This document shows, piece after piece, positions 11,703-25,248 of a DNA stretch of 64,000 nucleotides. The notes under the pieces are model-generated. The model was not told the DNA's origin. It searched no databases and saw nothing but the letters and a program-made list of their open reading frames with translations. The position numbers were made by a program, and so were the translations under genes. Each line of letters begins with the position of its first letter. The first letter of the stretch is position 1. Origin of the DNA: Xanthomonas vasicola (lineage in GTDB: Bacteria > Pseudomonadota > Gammaproteobacteria > Xanthomonadales > Xanthomonadaceae); the NCBI RefSeq assembly GCF_000772705.2, contig NZ_JSBW02000096.1, forward strand, positions 124,001 through 188,000, written 5' to 3'.

Positions 11703-12839
11703 AGAACTCCTTGCTCCGTATGGGCCGTTCCGCAGAGCATCCAATGTGGATGCACCAGTACAGAGGGCTTGGCGTCATGGGGAGGCGACCTGCAAAGGGG
11801 CGCCAAAGTTTCCGGCGAAAGAACATCTGCCGAAGGTGCCCACCAAATGCGGTGGGTCAAAAAGTTGGCGCAAGGTAGGCGCCCATCACATAATCGTGGC
11901 TGAATGAGACGGGTTGACGATTGCGATTGCTTGCGATGTCTAGCGATGCGCAACATCGCGCCGTGCACTGCAGTATTGGATCTGCGTCGCATCGTTGCAG
12001 CGACTGTTGTGTTGCGTTACTGCATCGCCGTTTCGCGCGCGTTGATGCCATTACTTGCTGGCTTGAAATGTCGTTGGAATGGACCAAAGAAAGCGGATTT
12101 CATAGCGTGTGAGATTTGTGCACGCACTCATCACGTGGTGTTGTGTTTTCGAAGTTGCGTACTGCCGTTTCGCACGTTGCTTCGTGTGGATGTACTCGCA
12201 TACAAGAGCTGTGGAAGCGCGGGGAGTAGCGGAAGTGCGAAGTGCATGAGATGCAGTTGTCGTGGGTGCTGCACGACTGATGATCTATGCAGCATCCGTT
12301 GATGCGGGAAGATGCGCAGTCTTGACGCATGTTTCCGATGGCAGCAGCAGAGGCAGCAGAGACGCAAGTTGTTGCATGAAAGCTAAGTTGCCATCACAAC
12401 GCGGTTGCCGTCATTGGATGAGGTCGAAGGTTACTTGGCGATAGGCTGAAAGAACCTGTCGATCATTCGATGTGTCGATGATGTATTCGACTGCACTATG
12501 TTTTCCAAGATTGCATGCTTATAAGCGTAAGCGTGCGAAGGCGCGGAAATACGGAAGCGCAGGAGAAAGAAGCCTCGAGGCACGTCTGTACCAAAGAAAA
12601 GAGGCATCGGCATGTCAGGTGCGATAGCCAGTGCAACATGGAATGGCATCAGAAACTCGCATCCACCTTGCAAAATCTCCATCGAATGACGAGTAGCGCA
12701 GTGCGATCGCATCTTGGGGCGACACCTATGCTGTAGCGAAAATTGAAAATCAACAACGCACGCAGCAGGTATTAAGCAAAGCGCACTCTTGGTATGTAAC
12801 TGCACATACAAGAAAAATTGCGCACATCAGGTTTGCAAT
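11703..12839. other. Gene-poor stretch of 1.1 kb
   Basis: No open frame here looks like a gene: the longest candidates (11904-12302 forward and 12431-12811 reverse) are cysteine- and histidine-rich in the way of non-coding sequence, match no family, and lack ribosome sites. The base composition is visibly less GC-rich than the flanks, with many short TGCGATG/GATGC-like elements around 11915-12000. Two roughly similar 45-base segments occur near 12200-12245 and 12515-12560. It could hold untranslated RNA or be decayed foreign DNA. Confidence 0.45.
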
Positions 12840-14156
12840 TCAATCAATGACGTTGCGCAAATCGCGAGTTGGCACTGTTGTGCTTCTTCCGGAAAACACT
12901 GCAGCACCATGCGCAGCGCAGGCGATCAACAGGCAAAGTGTGCCGCACACGATTGGGCCCAGCGCCATTGCCCAAGTCAGATGATGGTGTGCGCCGACGC
13001 GGTGGCTGCATGCACTCAGCAACAGACCAATCAACGCGCTGCCCGCTGCCAATGCGAGTTGAGCGCTCGCCGTGAGTACGGCGAACCCTCGTGCTTGTTG
13101 CGCAGCTGTTTGCGTAGTCACGAGTTCTGCGTGGCGCGCCCACACCCATTGGTTGATGCTACCTGCCGCCATTCCCATGGCGCACGCCAGCACTGCATCC
13201 CACAGTGTGCTGCGGGTCGTGGCGATGGCGAACACCAACCCCGATAACGAGAGTGCAGCGCCACAGCTGACCAAACGACCCAGGGTTGCGGTGGGCCAGC
13301 GTGCCGCCAGTGGTTGCACCAGCATCGTGCCCATTGCATAGCTGATCAACACCGCACTGCTCCATCCTGCGGCGCCAAGTTGTGATTGGGCTAGGTACGG
13401 AGCCAGCTTGGTAAAGGTCGGCAAGGCCAGCGTTAGTGTTGCCAACACTGCCAGCGGTAGCAGTTCCGCGCGCTGCCACTGCGCTGCAGGTATGAGTGCC
13501 GACACTTCCGCAATCGGGTGAACGTGCAGTTGCAGCGTTTGGCGTAACCACCACGCCGAAAGCAGCGCGATACTGCTTACCAGTGCGACGATCAGTAATG
13601 CTGTCGACGCTGCATTGTGATCACCGGCCTTCAATACCAGCCCGATCGCTGCGCTGACCAGTAAAGCTGCCAAGCCGCTTCCGATCAGGCGCACTGCGCT
13701 GACACCACGTGCACCGCGCCAGGGCCAGCGCGCAAGCCCCAACAGCGTATTTTGCGCGACATCGCCCACCGCATATGCAGCGCGAAACGGTAGGCTGAGC
13801 AGCAGCACGCTGATAAGGCGGGCAGCGGGTGGAAGCAGCGGAGTTACGAACACCAGCGACAGCGTAACTGCGGCCAACGCAATGCCTTGCCACTGTGTCC
13901 GTCCCACCCGTGCCAGGTTAGTGTCAGCGCGCCAACGCTGTGCGGCAATCAGCCCCATCATTGCGCTGACGACCAATCCGCCCGCCACCGAAAACCCGGC
14001 TGCGACCGCACTCAGGCCAACATGTTCGGTCAACGCAAAAATCAGTAGCAATTCGCCGGTGAACCAGAGCAGGCTCTTGCCGAAATGGGCTGCAGCGTAG
14101 GCAAGCAGTGCAGCCGGCGGGAGCGCAGTGGGTAATGCGTGCGGTGGCGATGACAT
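12840..14156 (-). CDS. Major-facilitator-type membrane transporter
   Basis: 438 residues with about twelve hydrophobic segments spread over the length, a central hydrophilic loop near residue 210, and small-residue-rich helices (AAGFSVAGGLVVSAMMG). No substrate signature was recognised, so the transported molecule is unknown. The start at 14156 (MSSPPHALPTALPPAALLAY) is the first in-frame ATG. It borders the gene-poor stretch on one side and the FadH-like gene on the other, with no evident operon partner. Confidence 0.72.
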   Translation of the reverse strand: MSSPPHALPTALPPAALLAYAAAHFGKSLLWFTGELLLIFALTEHVGLSAVAAGFSVAGGLVVSAMMGLIAAQRWRADTNLARVGRTQWQGIALAAVTLSLVFVTPLLPPAARLISVLLLSLPFRAAYAVGDVAQNTLLGLARWPWRGARGVSAVRLIGSGLAALLVSAAIGLVLKAGDHNAASTALLIVALVSSIALLSAWWLRQTLQLHVHPIAEVSALIPAAQWQRAELLPLAVLATLTLALPTFTKLAPYLAQSQLGAAGWSSAVLISYAMGTMLVQPLAARWPTATLGRLVSCGAALSLSGLVFAIATTRSTLWDAVLACAMGMAAGSINQWVWARHAELVTTQTAAQQARGFAVLTASAQLALAAGSALIGLLLSACSHRVGAHHHLTWAMALGPIVCGTLCLLIACAAHGAAVFSGRSTTVPTRDLRNVID

Positions 14157-14321
14157 GCGACCAGTTATAGCCTAGCCGCACGACAGGAAAAAGAGCGCAG
14201 CCGGTGCAGACCACGGCATGTGCAACCATGCCGGCGCTGCTCACGCTGCATGCAGGTCAGGAATGCAGTCGAACCTCGAGCGCAGCGGCGTCAGCGTAGT
14301 GACGTCGTGCTGGCGAATCCC

Positions 14322-17593
<3,272 letters not shown>

Positions 17594-18007
17594 CGGGACG
17601 CTCCTGGTGGGAAGTTCAGGGTGCGTTGTGGAGTAAGTCCACTGCAACTACCAACCCCACAATTCAGCTCGGACGAGGCTTGGCGTTCACTAACGTACTT
17701 TTGGGTTGAGCTTGAAACGCTGAAAACCAGTTAGTTAGGAACCGTATTCAAGTGACTTAAGTGGGCTGCGGTTCATGCAGGTGCGCTACTCGAATTGAGC
17801 ACCCGTTCCTTTCCTTCATGAAGCTGTATACGTAGTATTGCGTGGGATTGCGGGACGTGGTGATTGCTTTCACATGTTATATGACCGTTAACGCGATCTT
17901 CACCGAGGCCGGCTTAATCTGCGCCCCGATGGCTCTGGATGTGACGAGCATCTTTAACAAGCACAACGCCTCTATCGGTTTTATCTCCCAAAGAAGGAGC
18001 TGTATAA
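17594..18007. promoter_or_regulatory. Upstream region of the OmpA-like gene
   Basis: About 410 bases with no gene, more A/T-rich than its surroundings, as expected for the promoter of a very highly expressed outer-membrane protein. A strong ribosome site AAGGAG lies at 17994-17999, eight bases before the ATG at 18008. No operator was recognised. Confidence 0.5.
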
Positions 18008-19105
18008 ATGAACAAGAAAATTCTCACTGCCGCGTTGCTCGGCGGTCTGGCAGTTGCCCAGGCTGCTTCCGCGCAGGAGTTCGATGACCGTTGGTACCTG
18101 ACCGGTAGCGCTGGCTTCAACTTCCAGGACAGCGATCGCCTGACCAATGATGCCCCGTTCGTCACCCTGGGTCTGGGCAAGTTCGTCAGCCCGAACTGGT
18201 CGATCGATGGCGAACTGAACTATCAGAACCCGAACTTCGATGCCAACCAGGATCTGAACTGGAGCCAGTACGGCATCTCGTTCGATCTGCGTCGCCACTT
18301 CATCCAGGAAGGCCGCGGCTGGAACCCCTACCTGCTGTTCGGTCTGGGCTATCAGCGTTCGGAAGAAGAATTCGACGCGACCCCGAACCCGGTGTCCCCG
18401 GGCCAGCAGAAGGACGGCAACTTTGCCGCCAAGGCTGGTGTCGGTCTGCAGACCACCTTCGACAAGCGCGTCGCCGTGCGTGCCGAGTTGGCCTACCGCG
18501 CTGACTTCAACGACCAGAGCGTTGCTGCCCCGCGCGAAGACTGGTTCGGCGACGTGCTGGCTTCGGTCGGCGTCGTGATCCCGTTGGGACCTGCTCCGTC
18601 GACCGCTCCGCCGCCGGCTCCGGCTCCGGTTGCTCCGAGCTGCGCCGATCTGGATGACGACGGTGACGGCGTCAACAATTGCGACGACAAGTGCCCGAAC
18701 TCGCAGCCTGGCCAGACCATTGGTCCGGACGGTTGCCCGGTTCCTGTCTCGATCGACCTGAAGGGCGTGAACTTCGACTTCAACAAGTCGACCCTGCGTC
18801 CGGATGCGATCTCGATCTTGAGCGAAGCGACCGAAATCCTGAAGCGTTACCCCGACCTGAAGGTCGAGGTTGCCGGTCACACCGACTCGAAGGGTACCGA
18901 CGCGTACAACCAGAAGCTGTCCGAGCGTCGTGCGACCACCGTGTACGACTACCTGACCAAGAACGGCGTCGATGCGTCGCGTCTGGTCGGCCCGATCGGC
19001 TACGGCGAGAGCCGTCCGATTGCTCCGAACACCAACCCGGATGGTTCTGACAATCCGGAAGGTCGTGCGAAGAACCGTCGTACCGAGCTGAACGTCCAGA
19101 ACTAA
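18008..19105 (+). CDS. OmpA/OprF-family outer membrane protein with thrombospondin type 3 repeat
   Basis: Major structural outer-membrane protein that tethers the membrane to peptidoglycan. 365 residues: signal peptide ending AQAASAQ, an eight-stranded barrel domain (about residues 23-195), a Pro/Ala linker, a calcium-binding-type TSP3 stretch DLDDDGDGVNNCDDKCPNS (about 215-233), and the OmpA peptidoglycan-binding domain with GVNFDFNKSTLRPDA, AGHTDSKGTDAYNQ, LSERRA and GYGESRP. Strong ribosome site and a 15-base-pair terminator fit high expression. The codon use is also strongly biased (CTG, GTC/GTT, CGT), unlike the neighbours. Confidence 0.94.
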   Translation: MNKKILTAALLGGLAVAQAASAQEFDDRWYLTGSAGFNFQDSDRLTNDAPFVTLGLGKFVSPNWSIDGELNYQNPNFDANQDLNWSQYGISFDLRRHFIQEGRGWNPYLLFGLGYQRSEEEFDATPNPVSPGQQKDGNFAAKAGVGLQTTFDKRVAVRAELAYRADFNDQSVAAPREDWFGDVLASVGVVIPLGPAPSTAPPPAPAPVAPSCADLDDDGDGVNNCDDKCPNSQPGQTIGPDGCPVPVSIDLKGVNFDFNKSTLRPDAISILSEATEILKRYPDLKVEVAGHTDSKGTDAYNQKLSERRATTVYDYLTKNGVDASRLVGPIGYGESRPIAPNTNPDGSDNPEGRAKNRRTELNVQN

Positions 19106-19125
19106 TTGGACCGCTAGCTTTGCTG

Positions 19126-19160
19126 CAGACAAAACCCGGCCTTGCGCCGGGTTTTGTCTG
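19126..19160 (+). terminator. Strong terminator after the OmpA-like gene
   Basis: A perfect 15-base-pair stem (19126-19140 with 19146-19160) closes a five-base loop; the inner part is CCCGGC/GCCGGG and the outer arm supplies TTTT on the + strand and its equivalent on the other, so it could work in both directions. Confidence 0.9.
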
Positions 19161-19298
19161 TGCAGGCCCTGGAAAAGCGCGCTCGAGCGCCGCTGATGCT
19201 GTCTGTGTTGTCACCCAGGCACGGTTCCTGTTGAAACAGCGTTCATCGCTGCCTACACTCGCCGCGTCAACACCATACTCATACTTGGAAAAACCCCG

Positions 19299-19808
19299 AT
19301 GCTGCGTACCGCTACGGCAGGACTGCTCTGTCTCGCTCTGATTCCCGCCGCCTACGCCGCTCCGAACTGCGCTGGCAGCACGGTGTCCCAGCCGCTGCCG
19401 TTGCCCGCTACCGTCGTCGCACCGGCGGCTGCCGAGTTCTACACGCGCAGCGTGCAGCTGGGTATGCCCACTGGCGTGCTGGCACAGCCCTATAGCAGCG
19501 ATCAGTCGGTGGACCGCGTGCTGCTGCGTTTGCGCGTGGAAGGCTGCCAGGACTTGGCCAAGGTCATTCCGCCCGGCGGCGCCGTCAACCCGAATGATCC
19601 GGCGGCCTACAAGGCCAAGACGGCGTTCGATAACACCCCGTGGCGCTTCGACATGAGCCAGAACGGCAAGCGCATGACGGCAGAAGAATTCGATGCCTGG
19701 ATGAAGTCGCGCGGTGTGCGCGTGGTCAAGGCACGTCCGGCCGCTGGCGCGGCACCGGCAGCGCCCGCCGCACCTGCGGCCGACGCTAAGCCGGTCGAGA
19801 ACAAGTAA
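19299..19808 (+). CDS. Secreted protein of unknown function, Ala/Pro-rich tail
   Basis: 169 residues with a clean signal peptide (MLRTATAGLLCLALIPAAYA, cleaved before APNC). The middle part has two cysteines (PNCAGS, EGCQDL) that could pair, and a conserved-looking segment WRFDMSQNGKRMTAEEFDAW. The tail is a low-complexity run of Ala and Pro. I do not recognise a family with a known role. It lies between ompA and a pseudouridine synthase gene whose start is 20 bases beyond its stop, so those two may be co-transcribed. Confidence 0.75.
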   Translation: MLRTATAGLLCLALIPAAYAAPNCAGSTVSQPLPLPATVVAPAAAEFYTRSVQLGMPTGVLAQPYSSDQSVDRVLLRLRVEGCQDLAKVIPPGGAVNPNDPAAYKAKTAFDNTPWRFDMSQNGKRMTAEEFDAWMKSRGVRVVKARPAAGAAPAAPAAPAADAKPVENK

Positions 19809-19827
19809 GCCGCGCGGTCGGGACGGC

Positions 19828-20685
19828 ATGCCCCGGCGGCCTGCGCCGGCAACGTCCCGGCAACGTCAGCGTGGTCTGGGTGCGGCAGGCGCAACGCGTG
19901 CGCCCGATGCGGCACCCGGCAATGCCGCGCCACGCCATGGGCTGGCGCGCGTGTTGTCCAAGCTTGGGGTTTGTTCGCGCACCGAAGCCGCGCGTCGGAT
20001 TGCCGATGGCCGCATGAGCGTGTCGGCACGCGTGGTGCGCGACCCCGAATTTCCGATCCGCGCCGATCAGCACTCCTCCATCACTGTCGACGGCTCGCCA
20101 CTGGCGGGGCCAGCGCGCTGCTATCTGATGCTCAACAAGCCGCGCGGCGTGGTCACCACCGTGCGCGACGAGCAGGGCAGGGACACGGTGTATCGCTGCT
20201 TCGATGGTGCCGGGCTGCCGTGGATCGCCCCGGTCGGTCGCTTGGACAAGGCGAGCGAAGGCCTGCTGCTTTTCAGCAACGACCCGAAGTGGGCGGCGAC
20301 GGTGACCGACCCGACGACCGGGCCGGACAAGACCTACCACGTGCAGATCGATTGCCGGCCCAGTGCCGCGCAACTGGCGCAGTTGCAGGCCGGTGTGGTC
20401 GATCCGGATCTTGAGGGCGAGGGCATGCTGTTGTGCGCCAAGCGGGTCAGCGTGCTGCGCGAAGGCGAACGCAATGCCTGGCTGGAAATCGTGTTGGACG
20501 AAGGGCGTAATCGGCAGATCCGCCGGTTGTTGGCTGCGGTGGACATCGGTGTGCTGCGGCTGATACGCGTGGCGATCGGCCCGCTGGCGATGGGTGAACT
20601 AGGCAAAGGTGCGTGGCGAATGCTCAGCGCCGAAGAATTCAGGGCGCTGCTGCCGGCGCCCGCCAGCGCGCCAGACGCGCGCTGA
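19828..20685 (+). CDS. Ribosomal pseudouridine synthase, RsuA/RluE/RluF family
   Basis: Isomerises a uridine in ribosomal RNA. About 286 residues from the ATG at 19828: an Arg/Pro/Ala-rich leader, an S4 RNA-binding domain (GLARVLSKLGVCSRTEAARR), the NKPRGVVTTVRD block, and the catalytic Asp in PVGRLDKASEGLLL; later DEGRNRQIRRLLAAV is the family's C-terminal signature. An ATG-less extension to 19714 would overlap the previous gene and is not family-like. Its end overlaps the end of the convergent HNH gene by 47 bases. Exact target nucleotide is not determinable. Confidence 0.9.
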   Translation: MPRRPAPATSRQRQRGLGAAGATRAPDAAPGNAAPRHGLARVLSKLGVCSRTEAARRIADGRMSVSARVVRDPEFPIRADQHSSITVDGSPLAGPARCYLMLNKPRGVVTTVRDEQGRDTVYRCFDGAGLPWIAPVGRLDKASEGLLLFSNDPKWAATVTDPTTGPDKTYHVQIDCRPSAAQLAQLQAGVVDPDLEGEGMLLCAKRVSVLREGERNAWLEIVLDEGRNRQIRRLLAAVDIGVLRLIRVAIGPLAMGELGKGAWRMLSAEEFRALLPAPASAPDAR

Positions 20686-21028
20686 GCAGGGCGCTCACCA
20701 CTTCGTAAGCGCGCGCATCGCCGGCACCGTTGGCATCGTGACGGCGGCCTTTGGCGTGATTACAGCCGGCACAGGCCAGGGCGAGATTGCGCGCATCGTT
20801 GGCATCGTCGCCGACCAATGCACACAGCGCCGCCGCCGCGTGCCGCCCGAACCAGGCTTGCGGCACCACGTGTTCCAGCGTGGTGTGGCCAAGCGGCTCG
20901 CCATCGGCGCGTATCTGCAGATGCCGACGGCAATGCAGGCAGCGCGTATCCCAATGACCGTCGAGCAGTTGCGCCTGCGCATCGGTCTGCGCCGCCAGCA
21001 GCAGCCGTTGGCGCAGGACCGTGCGCAT
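20639..21028 (-). CDS. HNH endonuclease-like protein
   Basis: 129 residues. Visible HNH/zinc features: CLHC near residue 30, LEHVVPQAWFG near 51 (the HNH His), DARNLALACAGCNHAKG near 78-93 with the Asn and the second CxxC. The ATG at 21028 lies two bases after the kbl stop codon, so translation is very likely coupled to kbl. A longer open frame in this register continues to the right to 21796 but is only the shadow of kbl. Such small HNH proteins are widespread with unknown physiological roles; a nicking or DNA-repair activity is inference. Confidence 0.8.
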   Translation of the reverse strand: MRTVLRQRLLLAAQTDAQAQLLDGHWDTRCLHCRRHLQIRADGEPLGHTTLEHVVPQAWFGRHAAAALCALVGDDANDARNLALACAGCNHAKGRRHDANGAGDARAYEVVSALLSARLARWRAPAAAP

Positions 21029-21030
21029 GC

Positions 21031-22239
21031 TCAGGCGTCGATGACCTTGAGTTCGCGCCCGATCTTGATGAAGGCCTCGATCGCTTGATCCAGGTGGTCG
21101 CGCGTATGCGCCGCGCTGATCTGAGTTCGGATACGCGCTTGCCCCTTGGGCACCACCGGGAAGAAAAAGCCGATGGCGTAGATGCCTTCTTCCAGCAAGC
21201 GCTCGGCGAATTTTTGTGCCAGCGGTGCGTCGTACAACATCACCGGGCTGATCGGATGCACGCCCGGTTTGACATCGAAACCGGCGGCGGTCATGCGCTC
21301 GCGGAAATATCGGGTGTTTTCGACCAGCTGCGTGCGCAGCTCGCCGGCGGCATCCAGCATCTCGAAAGCCTTGATGCCGGCAGCCACCACGTGCGGCGGC
21401 AACGAGTTGGAGAACAAGTACGGACGCGAACGTTGGCGCAGCAGTTCGATCACTTCGCGCTTTGCGGTGGTGAAGCCGCCGAGTGCGCCGCCCATGGCTT
21501 TGCCCAGCGTGCCGGTGAAGATATCGATCTGGTCGAGCACGCCCTTGACCTCGGCCGAGCCGCGGCCGGTGGCGCCAAGAAAGCCGGTGGCGTGGCATTC
21601 GTCGATATGCACCAGCGCGTTGTATTTGCGCGCCAGGGCGGTGATTTCGTCCAGCGGGGCGATGAAGCCGTCCATCGAGAACACGCCGTCGCTGGTGATC
21701 AGCTTGGTCTTGCACCCGGCGGCGTCGGCGGCCTGCAGCTGCGCTTCCAGGTCGGCCATGTCGCAGTTGGCGTAGCGGAAGCGTTTGGCCTTGCACAGGC
21801 GCACGCCATCGATGATGGAGGCGTGGTTGAGCGCGTCGGAAATGATCGCGTCGTGCTCGCCGAGCAGCGGTTCGAACAGACCGCCATTGGCATCGAAGCA
21901 GGCGGCGTAGAGGATGGTGTCTTCGGTGCCGAAGAACTCGGCGATGGTGCGTTCGAGCTGCTTATGCAGATCCTGGGTGCCGCAGATGAAGCGCACCGAG
22001 GCCATGCCGAAACCGTGGCTATCCAGCGCGTCCTTGGCGGCCTGGATGATGCCCGGGTGGTCGGCCAGACCGAGATAGTTGTTGGCGCAGAAGTTCAGCA
22101 CGCGGCGGCCATCGGCCAGGGTGATTTCGGCCGACTGCGAGCCGGTGATGATGCGCTCGGACTTGAACAGGCCCTGGGCCTGGATGGCGTCCAGTTCGGC
22201 GGCGTAATGGGCGGTCAGCGCGGCGGGAGCGGTGGTCAT
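21031..22239 (-). CDS. kbl: 2-amino-3-ketobutyrate coenzyme A ligase (glycine C-acetyltransferase)
   Basis: PLP enzyme that splits 2-amino-3-ketobutyrate into glycine and acetyl-CoA, the second step of threonine catabolism after Tdh. About 402 residues from the ATG at 22239: [16 protein letters not shown] near residue 63, the [14 protein letters not shown] and [17 protein letters not shown] blocks, and the PLP-lysine motif [14 protein letters not shown]. Its partner tdh is at 27399-28421, separated by the sulfate operon. A further 14 codons are open upstream but lack a ribosome site. Divergent from the sulfate-binding protein gene. Confidence 0.95.
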   Translation of the reverse strand: MTTAPAALTAHYAAELDAIQAQGLFKSERIITGSQSAEITLADGRRVLNFCANNYLGLADHPGIIQAAKDALDSHGFGMASVRFICGTQDLHKQLERTIAEFFGTEDTILYAACFDANGGLFEPLLGEHDAIISDALNHASIIDGVRLCKAKRFRYANCDMADLEAQLQAADAAGCKTKLITSDGVFSMDGFIAPLDEITALARKYNALVHIDECHATGFLGATGRGSAEVKGVLDQIDIFTGTLGKAMGGALGGFTTAKREVIELLRQRSRPYLFSNSLPPHVVAAGIKAFEMLDAAGELRTQLVENTRYFRERMTAAGFDVKPGVHPISPVMLYDAPLAQKFAERLLEEGIYAIGFFFPVVPKGQARIRTQISAAHTRDHLDQAIEAFIKIGRELKVIDA

Positions 22240-22410
22240 GGCGGTCGCAGTGGCAGAAAGAAGCGCAATGTTAACGATCACCGTGGCATACCACTACGTC
22301 ATGCAAAATCGGCATAAGCAGCGGCGCTGATGTCATTTCACCGCCTGCGTGCCGCTGCGCAGCATGGCATGCTTGCTGTTCAGCTGTGCTCAACCGGCCA
22401 GGAGATCGTC

Positions 22411-23427
22411 GTGACATACCCCCGTTTCCGTTTTGCCTCCCTTCTTTGCGCCTTGCTGGTCCTGGCCGGCCCGGCTGGCGCACGCGAGATCGGGCTGCTC
22501 AACGTGAGCTACGACCCTACCCGCGAGTTCTATCGCGACTACAACACTGCCTTTGCCGCGCACTGGAAACAGCAGCATCCGCAGGACACCGTCACCGTGG
22601 AAACCTCGCATGGTGGCTCGGGCAAGCAGGCGCGCGCTGTGATCGACGGCATCGAGGCCGACGTGGTGACGCTGGCGCTGGCCTACGACGTGGATGCCAT
22701 CGCGCAGAAGTCCAAGCTGATCGATACCGATTGGGAAAAGCGCCTCCCCGATAACAGTGCGCCGTACACCTCGACCATTGTGTTTCTGGTGCGCAAGGGC
22801 AACCCGAAGAACATCCACGACTGGCCAGACCTATTGCGCTCGGGCGTGGCGGTGGTGACACCGAACCCGAAGACCTCCGGTGGCGCGCGCTGGAACTATC
22901 TGGCCGCCTGGGCGTACGCCGACCATATCTTCAAGGGCGACCGCGAGCGCATCGTGCGCTATATGCAGGCATTGTTCCGCAACGTTCCGGTGCTGGATAC
23001 CGGCGCGCGCGGCGCCACAACCACGTTCGTGCAGCGTGGCATCGGCGATGTGCTGCTGGCCTGGGAAAACGAGGCGCTGCTGGCGCGCGAGGAACTGGGC
23101 AAGGACAAGTTCGAGATCGTGGTGCCGAAGTTGTCGATCCTGGCCGAGCCGTCGGTGGCATTGGTCGACAAGAATGTCGACAAGCATGGCACCCGCGATG
23201 TGGCCGAAGCCTACCTAAGCTATTTGTACGCGCCGGAAGGGCAGAAGCTGGCAGCCAAGCATTTCTATCGCCCGCGGCATCCGGAATTTGCCGACCCGGC
23301 AGACATGGCGCGTTTTCCGGATATCAAGCTGGTGACTATCCAGCAGGCATTCGGCTCGTGGGACAAGGCGCAGCAGGAGCACTTCGCCGACGGTGGCGTG
23401 TTCGACCAAATCCAGGCCAACAAGTAG
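22411..23427 (+). CDS. sbp: Periplasmic sulfate-binding protein of an ABC importer
   Basis: Captures sulfate (or thiosulfate) in the periplasm for CysTWA. About 338 residues: signal peptide [20 protein letters not shown], mature start [20 protein letters not shown], and the family motifs [12 protein letters not shown] and [16 protein letters not shown] that contact sulfate. The GTG at 22411 is chosen because AGGAG lies at 22400-22404 and it begins the signal peptide correctly. First gene of sbp-cysT-cysW-cysA; three bases separate it from cysT. Confidence 0.95.
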   Translation: MTYPRFRFASLLCALLVLAGPAGAREIGLLNVSYDPTREFYRDYNTAFAAHWKQQHPQDTVTVETSHGGSGKQARAVIDGIEADVVTLALAYDVDAIAQKSKLIDTDWEKRLPDNSAPYTSTIVFLVRKGNPKNIHDWPDLLRSGVAVVTPNPKTSGGARWNYLAAWAYADHIFKGDRERIVRYMQALFRNVPVLDTGARGATTTFVQRGIGDVLLAWENEALLAREELGKDKFEIVVPKLSILAEPSVALVDKNVDKHGTRDVAEAYLSYLYAPEGQKLAAKHFYRPRHPEFADPADMARFPDIKLVTIQQAFGSWDKAQQEHFADGGVFDQIQANK

Positions 23428-23430
23428 GCG

Positions 23431-24291
23431 ATGTCGATGTCGGTTGCACCGCACCCAGCGCCCTCATCGCGCCGCCGCGTGATGCCGGGACTGGGCCTGA
23501 GTTTGGGGATCACGTTGACCTGGCTTGGTTTGATCGTGCTTATCCCGCTGTTGGGCATCTTCATCAAGACCAGTGGCCTGGGCTGGGAAGGTCTGTGGCG
23601 GGTATGGAGCGAGCCGCGCGTACTGTCTGCGCTGCGGGTGAGTTTCGGCACCGCGTTTGCGGCTGGCGCCTTTAATGCGGTGATGGGCACCTGGGTGGCG
23701 TGGGTGTTCGTGCGCTACCAGTTTCCGGGCAAGCGCTTCTTCGACGCGGTGATCGATCTGCCGTTCGCGTTGCCGACTGCGGTGGCCGGCATTGCGCTGA
23801 CCGCGCTGTATGGAGGCAATGGCTGGGTGGGGCGTTGGCTGGAGGCAATCGGTATCAAAGTCGCCTACACGCAGCTGGGTATCGTGCTGGCGCTGGTGTT
23901 CGTCGGCTTGCCGTTCGTGGTGCGCGTGGTGCAGCCGGTGCTGGCCGAAAGCGATCGTGAAATAGAGGCTGCCGCTGCCACATTGGGTGCCTCGCGCTGG
24001 CAGACGGTATGGCGAGTGGTGCTGCCCGGCGTGTGGCCGGCGGTGCTGACCGGATTTGCGCTGGCATTTGCGCGGGGCGTGGGTGAGTACGGCTCGGTGA
24101 TCTTTATCGCCGGCAACCTGCCCAATTCCACTGAGATCGCGCCGCTGCTGATCACCATCCGGCTGGAGGAGTTCGACTACGCCGGCGCCACCGCCATTGC
24201 CGCGGCCATGTTGTTGCTGTCGTTCGTGATTTTGCTGGTGGTCAATACGTTGCAGGCATGCCTGCTGCGCTATCAACGGAGGCCCGTATGA
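23431..24291 (+). CDS. cysT: Sulfate/thiosulfate ABC transporter permease CysT
   Basis: One of the two membrane channels of the sulfate importer. 286 residues with six hydrophobic segments and the EAA loop that docks on CysA ([20 protein letters not shown], residues about 179-198); [14 protein letters not shown] is typical of CysT/CysU. Its stop overlaps the cysW start as ATGA at 24288-24291, so the two permeases are translationally coupled. Confidence 0.95.
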   Translation: MSMSVAPHPAPSSRRRVMPGLGLSLGITLTWLGLIVLIPLLGIFIKTSGLGWEGLWRVWSEPRVLSALRVSFGTAFAAGAFNAVMGTWVAWVFVRYQFPGKRFFDAVIDLPFALPTAVAGIALTALYGGNGWVGRWLEAIGIKVAYTQLGIVLALVFVGLPFVVRVVQPVLAESDREIEAAAATLGASRWQTVWRVVLPGVWPAVLTGFALAFARGVGEYGSVIFIAGNLPNSTEIAPLLITIRLEEFDYAGATAIAAAMLLLSFVILLVVNTLQACLLRYQRRPV

Positions 24292-25241
24292 GCGATGCTG
24301 TTTCCTCGCTGCCCTCCATGTTGCCCACCCATGCCATGACCAAGCAGGCGCGTCGCATCACCGATTCGGCCACCAATGAGTCGCGTTGGGTGCAATGGCT
24401 GATGATCCTGGGTGCTTTGCTCTTTTTGCTGGCGTTTCTGCTGCTGCCGCTGGTGCTGGTGTTCGCCGAGGCGTTGCGTGGCGGTTGGGAGACCTTCCTG
24501 CGCGCGGTGGTCGACCCCGATGCGTTGTCGGCGGTCAAACTGACCTTGTTGGTGACGGCGATCGTACTGCCGTTGAATCTGATATTCGGCGTGGCTGCTG
24601 CGTGGGCCATCAGCAAGCATCAGTTCTGGGGCAAACGTCTGCTGGTCAGCCTGATCGACCTGCCGTTCTCGGTGTCGCCGGTGGTGGCGGGCTTGATTTT
24701 CGTGCTGATCTTCGGCCGCAGCGGCTGGGCCTGGCCGTTGATCGACGAAGGCTGGCATGTGCAGTTGCCGGCGCTGGGCGAATGTGTGATTCAGCTGCCG
24801 CGGATCGTGTTTGCGTTGCCGGGCATCGTGCTGGCGACGACGTTCGTGACCTTCCCCTTCATCGCGCGCGAGTTGATGCCGCTGATGGAGCAGCAGGGCA
24901 GTGACGAAGAACTGGCGGCATTGAGCCTGGGTGCGAGCGGCTGGCAGATGTTCTGGCGGGTGACCCTGCCCAATATCCGCTGGGGCCTGTTGTACGGCGT
25001 GCTGTTGTGCGCCGCGCGTGCGATGGGTGAATTCGGTGCGGTGTCGGTGGTGTCCGGGCATATCCGTGGACGCACCAACACGCTGCCGCTGCATGTGGAA
25101 ATTCTCTACAACGAATATGCCTACAGCGCCGCGTTTGCCTGCGCCTCGCTGCTGGCATTGACTGCGCTGCTGACGTTGGCGCTGAAGACGTATCTGGAAT
25201 GGCGGCACGGCGATTCGCTGGCCGCCAACCACCGCCACTGA
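24288..25241 (+). CDS. cysW: Sulfate/thiosulfate ABC transporter permease CysW
   Basis: The second permease. About 317 residues with six membrane segments after a roughly 35-residue hydrophilic leader; the EAA loop is [19 protein letters not shown], and [16 protein letters not shown] is a CysW marker. An upstream open frame to 24258 lies inside cysT; the ATG overlapping the cysT stop with GGAGG upstream is the natural start. The ATP-binding gene starts eight bases after its stop. Confidence 0.95.
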   Translation: MSDAVSSLPSMLPTHAMTKQARRITDSATNESRWVQWLMILGALLFLLAFLLLPLVLVFAEALRGGWETFLRAVVDPDALSAVKLTLLVTAIVLPLNLIFGVAAAWAISKHQFWGKRLLVSLIDLPFSVSPVVAGLIFVLIFGRSGWAWPLIDEGWHVQLPALGECVIQLPRIVFALPGIVLATTFVTFPFIARELMPLMEQQGSDEELAALSLGASGWQMFWRVTLPNIRWGLLYGVLLCAARAMGEFGAVSVVSGHIRGRTNTLPLHVEILYNEYAYSAAFACASLLALTALLTLALKTYLEWRHGDSLAANHRH

Positions 25242-25248
25242 GGTGACC

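Noticed and set aside
12431-12811. 126-codon reverse frame in the gene-poor stretch
   Set aside because: No ribosome site, no family, and Cys/His-rich composition typical of non-coding sequence.
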